A DNA stretch of 64,000 bases from JAVVWB01 sp036652335 (GCA_036652335.1 JAVVWB010000003.1:1-64000); one strand, 5' to 3'. Numbered from the stretch's first letter, positions 26,828 through 34,240 are shown. The notes: a model not told the origin generated them from the sequence alone. Numbers and translations are program-made.

Positions 26828-28255
26828 GTGACACCATACAAAGAGGGAACTATAACAACAACTGTTGGATCTAACGTTGTGGTCGGTGTTGATACATATT
26901 GGGGTACGCAAATAAAAATCGGTGACAAACTAATATGTGCACCCGACAAGTGGTATGTAATCATAGAAGTTACGGACGATGAACACGTCAAGCTTCATGC
27001 AAATGTAGACGTTGCGTTGTCTAACATTACCTATCTAATTGCACGTGACAGTGCAGAATGGGGGAGCAATGCTTCCACAGCCGAAACCGTAACAGAACTA
27101 ATGCGGATATACAAACTAGGGTTAGAAGCTCCAATAGTAGAAGTTGGAAAAGCTAAACAAGATGTTATCAGTTTAAAATCTGACACAGAGTTAATAAGAG
27201 ATGAAACAATAACCGCCAAAAATACAGCTGTAAGTTCTGCTGGTACGGCAACACAAGCAAAAACAACGGCGATAGAGGCTAAAAATCAAGCCGTGCAAGC
27301 TAAAACTGGAGCCGTAACCGCTCAAGGGTTAGCGGAGCAAGCAAGGAACGAAGCAGAAACAGCAGAAAACTCAGCTATTACGGCTAAAAACGAAACCATA
27401 CAAGCAAAAGCAGAAACTCTACAATCCCAAACAACTACAGAAGAAGCAAGAGACGTAACTTTAATAGCTAAAGAAGAAACACTAACAGCTAAAGACATAA
27501 CACTACAAGCACAAGCCACAACAGAAAAAACAAAAGCAGACGCAATAACAGAAATAAACGAACTCACAGCAAAATCAACAAGTGACATAGAAACAGCTAA
27601 AAAAGTCGTAACAGACATACAAGCAGATGTAGTTATCAAACAAACAGAAATAAACCAAACATCAGCAACTGCTGTCACAGCAAAAAACGACGCAGTACAA
27701 GCAAAAGACATAACACTACAAGCCAAAACAGAAACCGTACAAGCAAAAGACATAACCTTAACAGCTAAAGACGAAACCCTAACAGCCAAAGTGAAAGTAG
27801 AAGAATTATTAGACGGAATAGAAACTGTACTTCCAGCTACAACAGAAATAGCAGGAAAAGTAATGCTTGCAACACAAGAAGACATCACAGCCGCTAACAC
27901 AACCAAAGTCCCAACAGCAGGAGCAGTAAAACAAAAACTAGACCCTATACTATCTGAAATAGAGGTTCTTAAAAGAAGAACAACAACAGGATATGTAGAT
28001 AATGCTAGAAAAGCAAACACAGCAATTAACGCAGAAAAATTGAATGGATACACATCTAGTTATTTCCGCTGTTCTAATGCATGTAGTTGGACGTGTTCGT
28101 CTAATTGTACAGGCTCTTGTATGGCAGGCTGTACTGCTTGTAGTTCTTGTACAGGAAGTTGTACATCTTGTACAAATGCTTGTAGTCAAGCTTGTTCTTC
28201 TGGTTGTAGCGGTACCTGTACAACTTCCTGTGCAGGCTGTGGAGGACGTGACTAA
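26828..28255 (+). CDS. Tail-fibre-like coiled-coil protein with 16-cysteine C-terminus
   Basis: 475 residues starting at GTG with GAGGAGGTATAAAGG upstream. Residues 1-75 are a beta-rich phage-tail-like N-terminal region. About 110-320 are heptad-like repeats of the form A-K-x-x-T-L-x, a long coiled coil. About 330-385 carry the fibre-type segment PATTEIAGKVMLATQED ... KVPTAGAVKQKL seen in phage side-fibre proteins. Residues 415-471 contain 16 Cys separated by two or three residues, mostly Ser, Thr, Gly, Ala and Asn, ending GGRD. Two radical SAM genes follow at once. Confidence 0.85.
   Translation: MTPYKEGTITTTVGSNVVVGVDTYWGTQIKIGDKLICAPDKWYVIIEVTDDEHVKLHANVDVALSNITYLIARDSAEWGSNASTAETVTELMRIYKLGLEAPIVEVGKAKQDVISLKSDTELIRDETITAKNTAVSSAGTATQAKTTAIEAKNQAVQAKTGAVTAQGLAEQARNEAETAENSAITAKNETIQAKAETLQSQTTTEEARDVTLIAKEETLTAKDITLQAQATTEKTKADAITEINELTAKSTSDIETAKKVVTDIQADVVIKQTEINQTSATAVTAKNDAVQAKDITLQAKTETVQAKDITLTAKDETLTAKVKVEELLDGIETVLPATTEIAGKVMLATQEDITAANTTKVPTAGAVKQKLDPILSEIEVLKRRTTTGYVDNARKANTAINAEKLNGYTSSYFRCSNACSWTCSSNCTGSCMAGCTACSSCTGSCTSCTNACSQACSSGCSGTCTTSCAGCGGRD
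27220..27800 (+). repeat. Degenerate heptad repeats (AKxxTLx) in the fibre gene
   Basis: The translated stretch repeats A-K-[DE]-x-T-L-x with near-identical DNA units, for example GACATAACACTACAAGC near 27495 and again near 27708. The array encodes coiled coil and could change length by recombination. Confidence 0.7.
28070..28240 (+). repeat. Cys-rich C-terminal segment (CxxxC/CxxC x16)
   Basis: It encodes residues 415-471 of the fibre-like protein. Gaps between successive cysteines are 3,3,3,3,3,2,2,3,2,3,3,3,3,3,2. All cysteines use TGT or TGC in short units such as TGTACAGG and TGTAGT. No His, Asp or Glu lies between them, which argues against a classic zinc finger. Confidence 0.9.
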
Positions 28256-28256
28256 A

Positions 28257-29090
28257 ATGAAATACGAAACATTATGTTTAGACATAACAGAGGATTGTAA
28301 TTTTAAATGCCCATGGTGTATACAAGAAGACGTAATACAAGGAAGACCACACGTAAAAGGGCAACTTACTGCAGAAGCTCAACGAAAGCTATATGAACAC
28401 ATAGACACAGAAGAACATAATATGTTCAGCTTTCATGGTGGTGAATGTACGCTCTACCCTGAAAAAATGCTAGAAATAATGGACCATATCAAAGATAAAC
28501 AACCAAAAGCTAAACTAAAACTATTCACAAATGGCTCTCTACTTAGCAAATCTCTAGTAGAGAGCTTAAATAAAAGAGAAGTTGAAGTATGCGTCTCCGT
28601 ATCAGCAAGAGGCTATAAAGATGTCTTACATCTAATAGAAAAAAGTAACAACCCTACAACTGTAATAAAGAATATAAAAACACTAAACAAATACAACATA
28701 CGTTTTGTAGCAGGAAAAGATGAAGGTTTTGCTTATGAAGCACTATACCTACATACCATCTTTGAATGTCCGATAGAAATAGACCACGATTACACACAAT
28801 TTACAGAATGGACAGAAGAAGACTTGAAACACTTTGAAAAAGAAGTGGACTTACTATACAAACTGCAAAACAACGGTTGGAAAGTTTATGCTGATGTTAT
28901 GGGTTCACGCTTAGACGCTTGTGATTGCCCTAGAATGAACATACATTTCTATACAGATGGGCGTTTTGGACGTTCAGCCAAATATCATGCAGAATACAAA
29001 GTCCCTGGTTGCTCTATGGTACATAAACTACTAGGAGCAGAAAAATACAAAGAATATTACAGAATACTTACTAAATACATTGAGGTATAA
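28257..29090 (+). CDS. Radical SAM enzyme (no SPASM domain), candidate fibre maturase
   Basis: 277 residues from ATG 28257, one base after the fibre stop; the frame back to 28044 is fibre shadow. CNFKCPWC at about residues 14-21 is the Cx3Cx2C cluster site, FHGGEC the GGE SAM motif and FTNGSLL a later strand. Extra cysteines near the end (DACDCPR, VPGCSM) are too few for a standard SPASM domain. Placement suggests it modifies the adjoining Cys-rich tail, but the reaction is unknown. No ribosome site other than the coupled stop is needed. Confidence 0.85.
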   Translation: MKYETLCLDITEDCNFKCPWCIQEDVIQGRPHVKGQLTAEAQRKLYEHIDTEEHNMFSFHGGECTLYPEKMLEIMDHIKDKQPKAKLKLFTNGSLLSKSLVESLNKREVEVCVSVSARGYKDVLHLIEKSNNPTTVIKNIKTLNKYNIRFVAGKDEGFAYEALYLHTIFECPIEIDHDYTQFTEWTEEDLKHFEKEVDLLYKLQNNGWKVYADVMGSRLDACDCPRMNIHFYTDGRFGRSAKYHAEYKVPGCSMVHKLLGAEKYKEYYRILTKYIEV

Positions 29091-29092
29091 CT

Positions 29093-29983
29093 ATGTCAAA
29101 AGACACACAAGGATATGGTAATCCTGTAATGGAATACTACAGAGGTATAGGAGCTCCTATAGTAGTACGCAAAAAAACACATCTACGAATACTTTTAGGA
29201 CAAATAGAGAATAAATACAATTTTCCAAAAGCTATATTAGATACAGACGCCTTTGAATATGGTTATAGAACCTTTCTGTACAATCCTAACAAAGTAAAAA
29301 ACAACGGTAAAAGGATTGGCGATATATGGCTATCGCATAGATGGATTGAGAATTTGACCCAAAATATGGAAGAGGTCTTAGGACATATTCAACTAATAGT
29401 GGAATATCTAGGAACACCACTAAAAAACAAAAAAGTATATGCCCCAGTAGCTTATGCACCTATGCACTACTTACCAACAGACCCTGTAGTGTATCTAGTA
29501 TTAGATGAGAATATTAACTACACACACACAAGATACTCACACAAAAATTACTACAAAGAAATAAAAATAACAGACGAAAAAACAATAGGAGACCTGTACA
29601 TAAACGCATGGAAGTATCAATACGAACCCACTACAGATACTTTTATACGGTTACCTACTAAAGGAGCTATTGTTAATGCCTTAAATGGTTATATGCAAAG
29701 CATATCTGTAAGATATGGTGGTTCGATATACGACAGAATAAGTGATATGTCTCGTTTAATACTATATCTATACTCCAAAGTAGCACTAACAGATAAAGAA
29801 AAAGAACTACTAAAACCAATGCTAGCAGAAATAGAAAACACAAATGACATAGCACACATAGCTCAACGTGAGGGGATACTACAATCCTATATACGCTGGA
29901 TAAAAAACAATCCCGAAGAGTTCGTACGTAAACAAAGAGATATAAACGAAGAGGAAGATGAAGACTACGAATGGTGGGTATAA
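29093..29983 (+). CDS. Unknown protein of the radical SAM cassette, paralogue 1
   Basis: 296 residues with GAGGTATAACT upstream. No known domain is seen. It shares with the next gene a block EKTIGDLYINAWKYQYEP-T-TFIRLP-KGA and, further on, YDR-[IS]D-[MY]-[SG]-R-[LI]-I-L-[YF]-[LI]-SK-LT. The two are therefore paralogues. It is Tyr-rich at the N-terminus and acidic at the end (EEEDEDYEWW). Two bases separate it from the radical SAM gene. A chaperone, precursor-recognition or partner role is possible. Confidence 0.7.
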   Translation: MSKDTQGYGNPVMEYYRGIGAPIVVRKKTHLRILLGQIENKYNFPKAILDTDAFEYGYRTFLYNPNKVKNNGKRIGDIWLSHRWIENLTQNMEEVLGHIQLIVEYLGTPLKNKKVYAPVAYAPMHYLPTDPVVYLVLDENINYTHTRYSHKNYYKEIKITDEKTIGDLYINAWKYQYEPTTDTFIRLPTKGAIVNALNGYMQSISVRYGGSIYDRISDMSRLILYLYSKVALTDKEKELLKPMLAEIENTNDIAHIAQREGILQSYIRWIKNNPEEFVRKQRDINEEEDEDYEWWV

Positions 29984-29996
29984 AAGGAGAAATGAA

Positions 29997-30713
29997 ATGA
30001 ATAACTTAGATAAAGTAATAATGCGTTACGGTGTACCTCCTTATGCTGTAGACAAGAAAGTAATAGACGAAATAATTAGAGGTGATGGAATAAAATGTAT
30101 AATTACAGAAAAAAATCCATCAAAAGATTTAACAGAAATAGATAATATACTAGTTGAAACTACATGGACTCATATAGGTTACGATGAGAAATATTTTAGG
30201 ACACCTTTAAATGGAAAGGTATATGTCCCTCGAAGAGGATACACTTTAGGTATTCCTTGTAACGAAAGTTTCGGTTTAATGAAAGTAGGTATAGAAGATG
30301 TACCACAAGAAGATAAAGACTACTATCTGTATACAGAAATAGAGTACGTAGAAGAAAAAACAATAGGAGATATATATCGAAATGCGTGGAAATATCAATA
30401 TAACTTCTATACGAATACTTTTGTTCGGTTGCCTGAAAAAGGAGCGTTACAACAGCTCCACAAAATATTAGTAGCTAAAGAGATTTTTAAAATAAGTGGC
30501 AGTCCATACGATAGACTTGCTGATTATGGACGAATTATACTTTTTATCTTAAGTAAACTAAACCTTACAGAAACAGAGCAGAAAGTATTCAACTCGTACC
30601 TACAACACGTTCCATCGCTAGAGAACTTGAACGATGTCATATACAGAGAGAATTATATACAAGATATTGTAGATGACTACAAGAAAATAGGTGAAACAAA
30701 TGACAAAAGTTAA
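29997..30713 (+). CDS. Unknown protein of the radical SAM cassette, paralogue 2
   Basis: 238 residues from ATG 29997 with AAAAGGAGAAATGAA upstream; the frame to 29958 is an extension inside the previous gene. The conserved core EKTIGDIYRNAWKYQY-x-TFVRLPEKGAL and the SPYDRLADYGRIILFILSKLNLT block match paralogue 1. The N-termini differ. The function is not recognised. The gene lies between two radical SAM genes and overlaps the second, so the four proteins probably work together. Confidence 0.7.
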   Translation: MNNLDKVIMRYGVPPYAVDKKVIDEIIRGDGIKCIITEKNPSKDLTEIDNILVETTWTHIGYDEKYFRTPLNGKVYVPRRGYTLGIPCNESFGLMKVGIEDVPQEDKDYYLYTEIEYVEEKTIGDIYRNAWKYQYNFYTNTFVRLPEKGALQQLHKILVAKEIFKISGSPYDRLADYGRIILFILSKLNLTETEQKVFNSYLQHVPSLENLNDVIYRENYIQDIVDDYKKIGETNDKS

Positions 30714-31875
30714 TAGCTTCAGAAAAAGTGGTGGTAATATCAAAACATATCAAATACTTACAAATCTTAACTGTAATCTAGCTTGTAAGTACTGCTACGA
30801 AAACAAATGTAACAAAGTGAATAACATAGAGTCGATTAAAACCTATCTGACTGCTTTATACGAAAGAGACTACGGTATTAAATACGAAGATGAAGAGCTT
30901 CCTTGTGTGATGATTGACGTTATAGGTGGTGAGAGCTTTCTCTACCCTGAACTACTAGATGAAATGTGTGAACACTTACTATACCTAACTAAGATGTATG
31001 AAGTAGGTGGAGACTTCGTTGTGAACATCACAACTAACGGAACACTCCTTACAACCAAACCAGTACAAGACTTCATAATGAAATGGCGTAGTCACTTAGC
31101 AATAGGACTTTCCATAGACGGAACAAAAAAAATACATGATACAGCTCGTGTCTATCCTAATGGGGCAGGCTCATACGATAAAGCTGTAGCTGGTTGGGGC
31201 TGGTTAAAGCACATATTACCGCCATGTAGAACAGGAGTTAAAGCTACTTATTGTCACGATACAATTAACAACTATGGTGATGGCGTTATTAACTTAATTA
31301 AACTAGGCTTCACCGATATAGGAGCTAATGTCATATTTGAAGAAATATGGACAGAAGAAGACACTGTAATAATTTACGAGCAAATGAAGAAAGTTGTCGA
31401 TTACATCGTAGACAACAAACTTGAAAAAACTGTACATATTTTCCAACTCAACAACAAAGAATTAGACATAGCAAATTATCAACCTAACACAGGTCCTAAA
31501 GATAAAAATCATTGTGGTAGTTGTACTCACATGTTGTGTTTGGGTTTCGATAATAAACTGTATGGCTGTAACCGTTTCTGTACAATGGAGAACCCTATAC
31601 CTCTAGGAGAACTAATAAATGGAAAAATAAAAATCCATAACACACAACTAATAGACGAGATTGCTAACCAATACAACCACTGGCACGAAGACTGTAAAAA
31701 ATGTGGCATAGGTCAACAATGTCCTAGTTGTTCAGTAATACCCTATGAGAAATATCCTGATAACCCAATGCAGTTTTTTCGAGAAAAACCGCAATGTGGC
31801 TTTACAACAGCGATGGTAGCTGCAAGAGTATACTTTTCTAGGAGGTTATTGACTTGTAAAGACAATATAGTATAG
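30700..31875 (+). CDS. Radical SAM enzyme with SPASM-type C-terminus
   Basis: 391 residues from ATG 30700, six bases after AGGTG; an alternative GTG is at 30691. CNLACKYCYENKC at about residues 24-36 holds the Cx3Cx2C site, IGGESFLYPE the GGE motif, and ITTNGTLL and LSIDGTKKIHD the next strands. From about residue 270, cysteines in NHCGSCTHMLCLGF-x-GCNRFC, DCKKCGIGQQCPSC and KPQCGFT form a SPASM-like region for auxiliary Fe-S clusters. Such enzymes (sulfatase maturases, sactisynthases, ranthipeptide synthases) act on peptides or proteins. Confidence 0.9.
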   Translation: MTKVNSFRKSGGNIKTYQILTNLNCNLACKYCYENKCNKVNNIESIKTYLTALYERDYGIKYEDEELPCVMIDVIGGESFLYPELLDEMCEHLLYLTKMYEVGGDFVVNITTNGTLLTTKPVQDFIMKWRSHLAIGLSIDGTKKIHDTARVYPNGAGSYDKAVAGWGWLKHILPPCRTGVKATYCHDTINNYGDGVINLIKLGFTDIGANVIFEEIWTEEDTVIIYEQMKKVVDYIVDNKLEKTVHIFQLNNKELDIANYQPNTGPKDKNHCGSCTHMLCLGFDNKLYGCNRFCTMENPIPLGELINGKIKIHNTQLIDEIANQYNHWHEDCKKCGIGQQCPSCSVIPYEKYPDNPMQFFREKPQCGFTTAMVAARVYFSRRLLTCKDNIV

Positions 31876-31901
31876 ATATAATCAACACAGAGGTGATTAC
31901 T

Positions 31902-32045
31902 ATGTCACAAACACTTGTTGAGATATCAGCAGATCCTTTTTATTGTGAAAGCAACATCAAAGAGCTAAAAGAATCAATTAGACAGGTAAAAGAAGGGAAA
32001 GTTGTCTCGTTTTCTATGAATAGCCTTGAGGCTATGGAAAAGTAG
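31902..32045 (+). CDS. Short antitoxin-like protein, no partner seen
   Basis: A 47-residue ORF with AGAGGTGATTACT upstream. The form TLVEISADPFY ... NIKELKESIRQVKEGKVVSFSMNSLEAM resembles short Phd/RelB-type antitoxins that end in a K-V-V...LE motif. No toxin gene follows: the next plus-strand element is a hairpin. It could be an orphan antitoxin, an anti-toxin moron or an unrelated regulator. The family assignment is weak. Confidence 0.45.
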   Translation: MSQTLVEISADPFYCESNIKELKESIRQVKEGKVVSFSMNSLEAMEK

Positions 32046-32060
32046 AAAGGATTTATAATA

Positions 32061-32095
32061 ACAGAGGAGCTACTCATAACGAGTGGCTCCTCTGT
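32061..32095. terminator. Bidirectional terminator hairpin
   Basis: A 15-bp stem ACAGAGGAGCTACTC / GAGTGGCTCCTCTGT with one G-T pair and an ATAAC loop. It lies between the convergent fibre/radical SAM run and the minus-strand XRE gene. A T run is lacking, so strength is uncertain. Confidence 0.6.
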
Positions 32096-32106
32096 CTATG
32101 TGCAGA

Positions 32107-32307
32107 CTATTTGCTTTTTGTTACTAAATGGGCATCTCTTTTAATTTTTTCTACTATAAGCAGTTCTGCCCATTCTGGTGGGGTTCTTTTTTCTCCTTCC
32201 CAGTTTTCAATAGTGCGTTTTGGGATTTTAAGCCAATCTGCAAGGGCTTGCTGTGTAAGTCCTGCTTCAAGTCTGGCTTGCTTAATGGGGGTGTTTTTCT
32301 CTTCCAT
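32107..32307 (-). CDS. XRE-family regulator (cassette A)
   Basis: 66 residues. PIKQARLEAGLTQQALADWLKIPKRTIENWEGEKR is a full Cro/CI helix-turn-helix, with GGAGGT upstream. It is the last gene of a minus-strand unit that starts at 32641. Its probable target is the palindrome in that unit's promoter (32672-32692). The same order (peptide, membrane protein, XRE) occurs on the plus strand at 34241-34866. Confidence 0.85.
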   Translation of the reverse strand: MEEKNTPIKQARLEAGLTQQALADWLKIPKRTIENWEGEKRTPPEWAELLIVEKIKRDAHLVTKSK

Positions 32308-32311
32308 TGTT

Positions 32312-32479
32312 TTACCTCCTCCGTTCTTTGTATTTATCGTAAAGATACAAAGAAATGTAGGCTACATACAAACACCATTTTACTTTCTTGATCGGAGATG
32401 GAGTAAACATATCTCCATCCAGTAGGTCAAATAAAACAATTAATGTTGCTCCAAGTGCCATTACATCAGTTTTTTTCAT
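32312..32479 (-). CDS. Small membrane protein (cassette A)
   Basis: 55 residues from the ATG at 32479. A 14-residue longer reading starts at 32521 but would begin at the foot of a hairpin, and the paralogue at 34431 also starts MKK. Two hydrophobic segments (LGATLIVLFDLL; WCLYVAYISLYLY) are joined by an acidic-to-basic loop, with a basic end KYKERRR. The alignment with 34431-34586 (LVLF-x-LF-D-D ... SL-Y ... Y-K-K) suggests homology. Function is unknown. Neither copy has a clear ribosome site. Confidence 0.55.
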   Translation of the reverse strand: MKKTDVMALGATLIVLFDLLDGDMFTPSPIKKVKWCLYVAYISLYLYDKYKERRR

Positions 32480-32526
32480 TGGTAGTTGCGGTGATAGATA
32501 CACTTGTGTTATTATTCCCATAAGGG

Positions 32527-32550
32527 AGTCGGAGGGTTACCCCTCCGACT
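32527..32550 (-). promoter_or_regulatory. Perfect hairpin between peptide and membrane gene (cassette A)
   Basis: AGTCGGAGGG / CCCTCCGACT, a 10-bp perfect stem with a four-base loop and no T run. It occupies the same slot as the 12-bp hairpin at 34377-34403 in cassette B. It may control downstream translation, RNA processing or stability. Confidence 0.6.
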
Positions 32551-32560
32551 GTGGGGCTTG

Positions 32561-32641
32561 CTAGAATTTTTTCTTAATCAATTGGACGATTGATATTATG
32601 TAGAAGATTATTTCTAGCAAGTTTTTTATTGTTTCTATCAC
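32561..32641 (-). CDS. 26-residue hydrophobic peptide (cassette A)
   Basis: A GTG-initiated ORF with an ideal AAAGGAGGTGAAACG ribosome site and a perfect-consensus promoter. The peptide is one amphipathic or membrane helix (ETIKNLLEIIFYIISIVQL) with a basic end KKKF. Size, hydrophobicity and strong signals resemble type I toxins, small holin-like peptides or membrane-targeted regulators. Its counterpart at 34241 has the same ribosome site up to one base. Confidence 0.65.
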   Translation of the reverse strand: MIETIKNLLEIIFYIISIVQLIKKKF

Positions 32642-32668
32642 CGTTTCACCTCCTTTCTCAATGATTAT

Positions 32669-32697
32669 ATTATATCACCCAACGGGTGATATGTCAA
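32669..32697 (-). promoter_or_regulatory. Consensus promoter with palindromic operator (cassette A)
   Basis: On the minus strand TTGACA (32697-32692), 17 bases, TATAAT (32674-32669): both hexamers match consensus exactly. The spacer is filled by ATATCACCC-AAC-GGGTGATAT (32672-32692), a perfect 9-bp palindrome, so a dimeric repressor would block RNA polymerase. Confidence 0.85.
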
Positions 32698-32730
32698 CAC
32701 TTATTTTAACAAATAATAATAAAAAAATTA

Positions 32731-32761
32731 ACCGATACGCTTATTGCGTGTCGGTTTTTTT
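32731..32761 (+). terminator. Terminator before the endolysin gene
   Basis: Stem ACCGATACGC / GCGTGTCGGT (one wobble) with a TTATT loop and seven T. It stops plus-strand transcription 28 bases before the endolysin ATG. The A-rich left flank makes it work partly in reverse too. Confidence 0.8.
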
Positions 32762-32788
32762 ATGCCAAAAATTAAAGGAGGTTCATAT

Positions 32789-33361
32789 ATGAAGTCATTA
32801 GAAAAGTCATTACATTTTGTATTTGGTTCAGAGGGTGGATATTCTAATCACCTTAGCGATAAAGGCGGAGCTACAAATATGGGGATAACCCACGGGACAT
32901 TATCTAAGGCATACAGCTTGCGAATTGTTAATCATAAAGATGTAACAAAGCTTACACGTGAGGAAGCATCCAATATATATCAGGCTTTATATTGGAACCC
33001 ATCAAAGTCAAATAAAATGCCAGAACCTCTATGTACTTTGCACTTCGATGCAGCAGTTAATCATGGAGTAGGTGGAGCAGGCAAGCTACTGCAACGCACA
33101 ATAAACAACTACGCAAAAAAAGCAGGGATTGCTCTAACTCTTAAAGTAGATGGTGCAGTTGGAGCAAGAACTTTAGCAGGCTTATTTTTATGTATAGAAT
33201 ATAAAAATAATTTAAAGTTAATATGTGAAATATATGTAAATGAAAGAGAAAAATTATTTCATACAATAGTAAAAAACAATCCAACGCAAAAAGTTTTTCT
33301 TAGAGGTTGGTTAAACAGGGTAGAAAAAAACAGGAGGTATATAAATGCGTATTACGCTTGA
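32789..33361 (+). CDS. Phage endolysin, glycoside hydrolase family 108 muramidase
   Basis: 190 residues from ATG 32789 with AAAGGAGGTTCATAT upstream. VFGSEGGYSNHLSDKGGATNMGITHGTL contains the EGGY catalytic Glu and the GGxTNxGIT segment of GH108 (ZliS-like) N-acetylmuramidases. A PG_binding_3 C-terminal domain (VDGAVGARTLAGL) follows. It degrades peptidoglycan at lysis. No signal peptide is seen, so it needs the holins encoded just downstream. It overlaps the next gene by 17 bases. Confidence 0.92.
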   Translation: MKSLEKSLHFVFGSEGGYSNHLSDKGGATNMGITHGTLSKAYSLRIVNHKDVTKLTREEASNIYQALYWNPSKSNKMPEPLCTLHFDAAVNHGVGGAGKLLQRTINNYAKKAGIALTLKVDGAVGARTLAGLFLCIEYKNNLKLICEIYVNEREKLFHTIVKNNPTQKVFLRGWLNRVEKNRRYINAYYA

Positions 33362-33596
33362 AAACATTAGTGCATATATTGCGATAATAACTTTTGCCGT
33401 TGGGATATTAAAAGTATTTGTGATGGGACCTCTCAAAGAAAGCCTTGTTGAACTTAGAATTTCTATAGAAAAGTTAAACGAGAGATTCTTAATGGCGGAA
33501 GAAAAACAAGATGCCTTGCGTGAAAGGGTTGTAGCCGTTGAAGCAAGTGCTAAACAAGCACATAAAAGAATAGATGAAATTAGAGGTGAAATATAA
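33345..33596 (+). CDS. Small membrane-anchored coiled-coil protein, lysis-associated
   Basis: 83 residues: one membrane segment (AYIAIITFAVGILKVFVMG), then a Glu/Lys/Arg coiled coil. This layout matches XhlA-like or i-spanin-like lysis accessory proteins. AGGAGGTATATAA precedes the ATG. It lies between the endolysin and a three-helix holin-like gene and overlaps both. Confidence 0.65.
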   Translation: MRITLENISAYIAIITFAVGILKVFVMGPLKESLVELRISIEKLNERFLMAEEKQDALRERVVAVEASAKQAHKRIDEIRGEI

Positions 33597-34117
33597 TGAA
33601 CATACTAGAATTGGTACCGGGAATAACAGGCATAATCGAAAAAATAATACCAGATCCAAATAAACAGCAAGAGCTAAAACTAGAACTGGCAAAAATTGAA
33701 GCACAAGAAACGACTGCCAGACTTGGAGTGCTAGGCAATATGCTGGGACACAAAAGTATGTTTGTTGCTGGAGGTATTCCTGCTCTGATATGGCTTGCTG
33801 TAATATACATACTTGCTAACTACATATTATTTCCACTTCTTGGTGGTTTCGGCATGCAAATTGAGCCAATATCACTACCAGATAATTACTGGAGTCTACT
33901 TAATATAGTTGTTGTTGGATTATTCGGGAAGAAAGTCATAGATGGCAACGAGTGGCGGTTTGGCGATAAGTTAATATCTCCGTCCAAAGCTCAGACAGAT
34001 GCTGCTGCTGCTAAAGGTGATACAATCCCAGTAGGAAATAAATTTAATTATAACGACATCGAAGAGGTAGACAGAAGACTTAAAGAACTAGCAAAAAAAT
34101 ATGAAATAAAAGAATAA
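33596..34117 (+). CDS. Holin-like protein, GTA 3TM family
   Basis: 173 residues. Amphipathic N-terminal helices (NKQQELKLELAKIEAQ), membrane segments at about 60-85 and 98-118, and a soluble C-terminus. The early part resembles the 3TM phage holin/GTA_holin family that is paired with GH108 lysozymes. It probably permeabilises the inner membrane to release the endolysin. Confidence 0.75.
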   Translation: MNILELVPGITGIIEKIIPDPNKQQELKLELAKIEAQETTARLGVLGNMLGHKSMFVAGGIPALIWLAVIYILANYILFPLLGGFGMQIEPISLPDNYWSLLNIVVVGLFGKKVIDGNEWRFGDKLISPSKAQTDAAAAKGDTIPVGNKFNYNDIEEVDRRLKELAKKYEIKE

Positions 34118-34122
34118 ATAAT

Positions 34123-34156
34123 AAGGCAGGGCTTACGCTCTGCCTTTATTTTTTTT
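34123..34156 (+). terminator. Rho-independent terminator of the lysis genes
   Basis: AAGGCAGGGC / GCTCTGCCTT stem with a TTAC loop and an A/T tail containing eight T. Confidence 0.88.
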
Positions 34157-34188
34157 GCCTAAATATAAATAAATATATCATAATATGC

Positions 34189-34216
34189 TTGACACATTAG
34201 CACGATATGCTATGAT
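34189..34216 (+). promoter_or_regulatory. Promoter with palindromic operator (cassette B)
   Basis: TTGACA (34189-34194), 16 bases, TATGAT (34211-34216). TAGCA-CGATA-TGCTA (34198-34212) fills the spacer and touches the -10. The design is the same as cassette A but the palindrome differs, so each XRE protein could recognise its own operator. Confidence 0.75.
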
Positions 34217-34240
34217 ATAAACATCAAAAAAGGAGGTGAA

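Noticed and set aside
27220..27800. CRISPR-like array in the A-rich repeats
   Set aside because: The repeats are degenerate coding heptads without regular spacers.
27322..28053. 243-aa minus-strand open frame opposite the fibre gene
   Set aside because: It is the antisense of the AKxxTLx repeats, giving repetitive Val/Ser/Ala protein with no motif. The sense frame has a ribosome site and fibre-type domains.
28070..28240. Zinc-finger or metallothionein as the only reading of the Cys-rich tail
   Set aside because: No His, Asp or Glu ligands, very even spacing with Ser/Thr/Gly, and neighbouring radical SAM enzymes make modification more likely. Metal binding is kept as an alternative, not excluded.
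28044..28256. Longer N-terminus for the first radical SAM enzyme (348 aa reading)
   Set aside because: The extra 71 residues come from reading the fibre's Cys-rich DNA in another frame and are low-complexity Val/Leu. The ATG at 28257 directly precedes the conserved domain.
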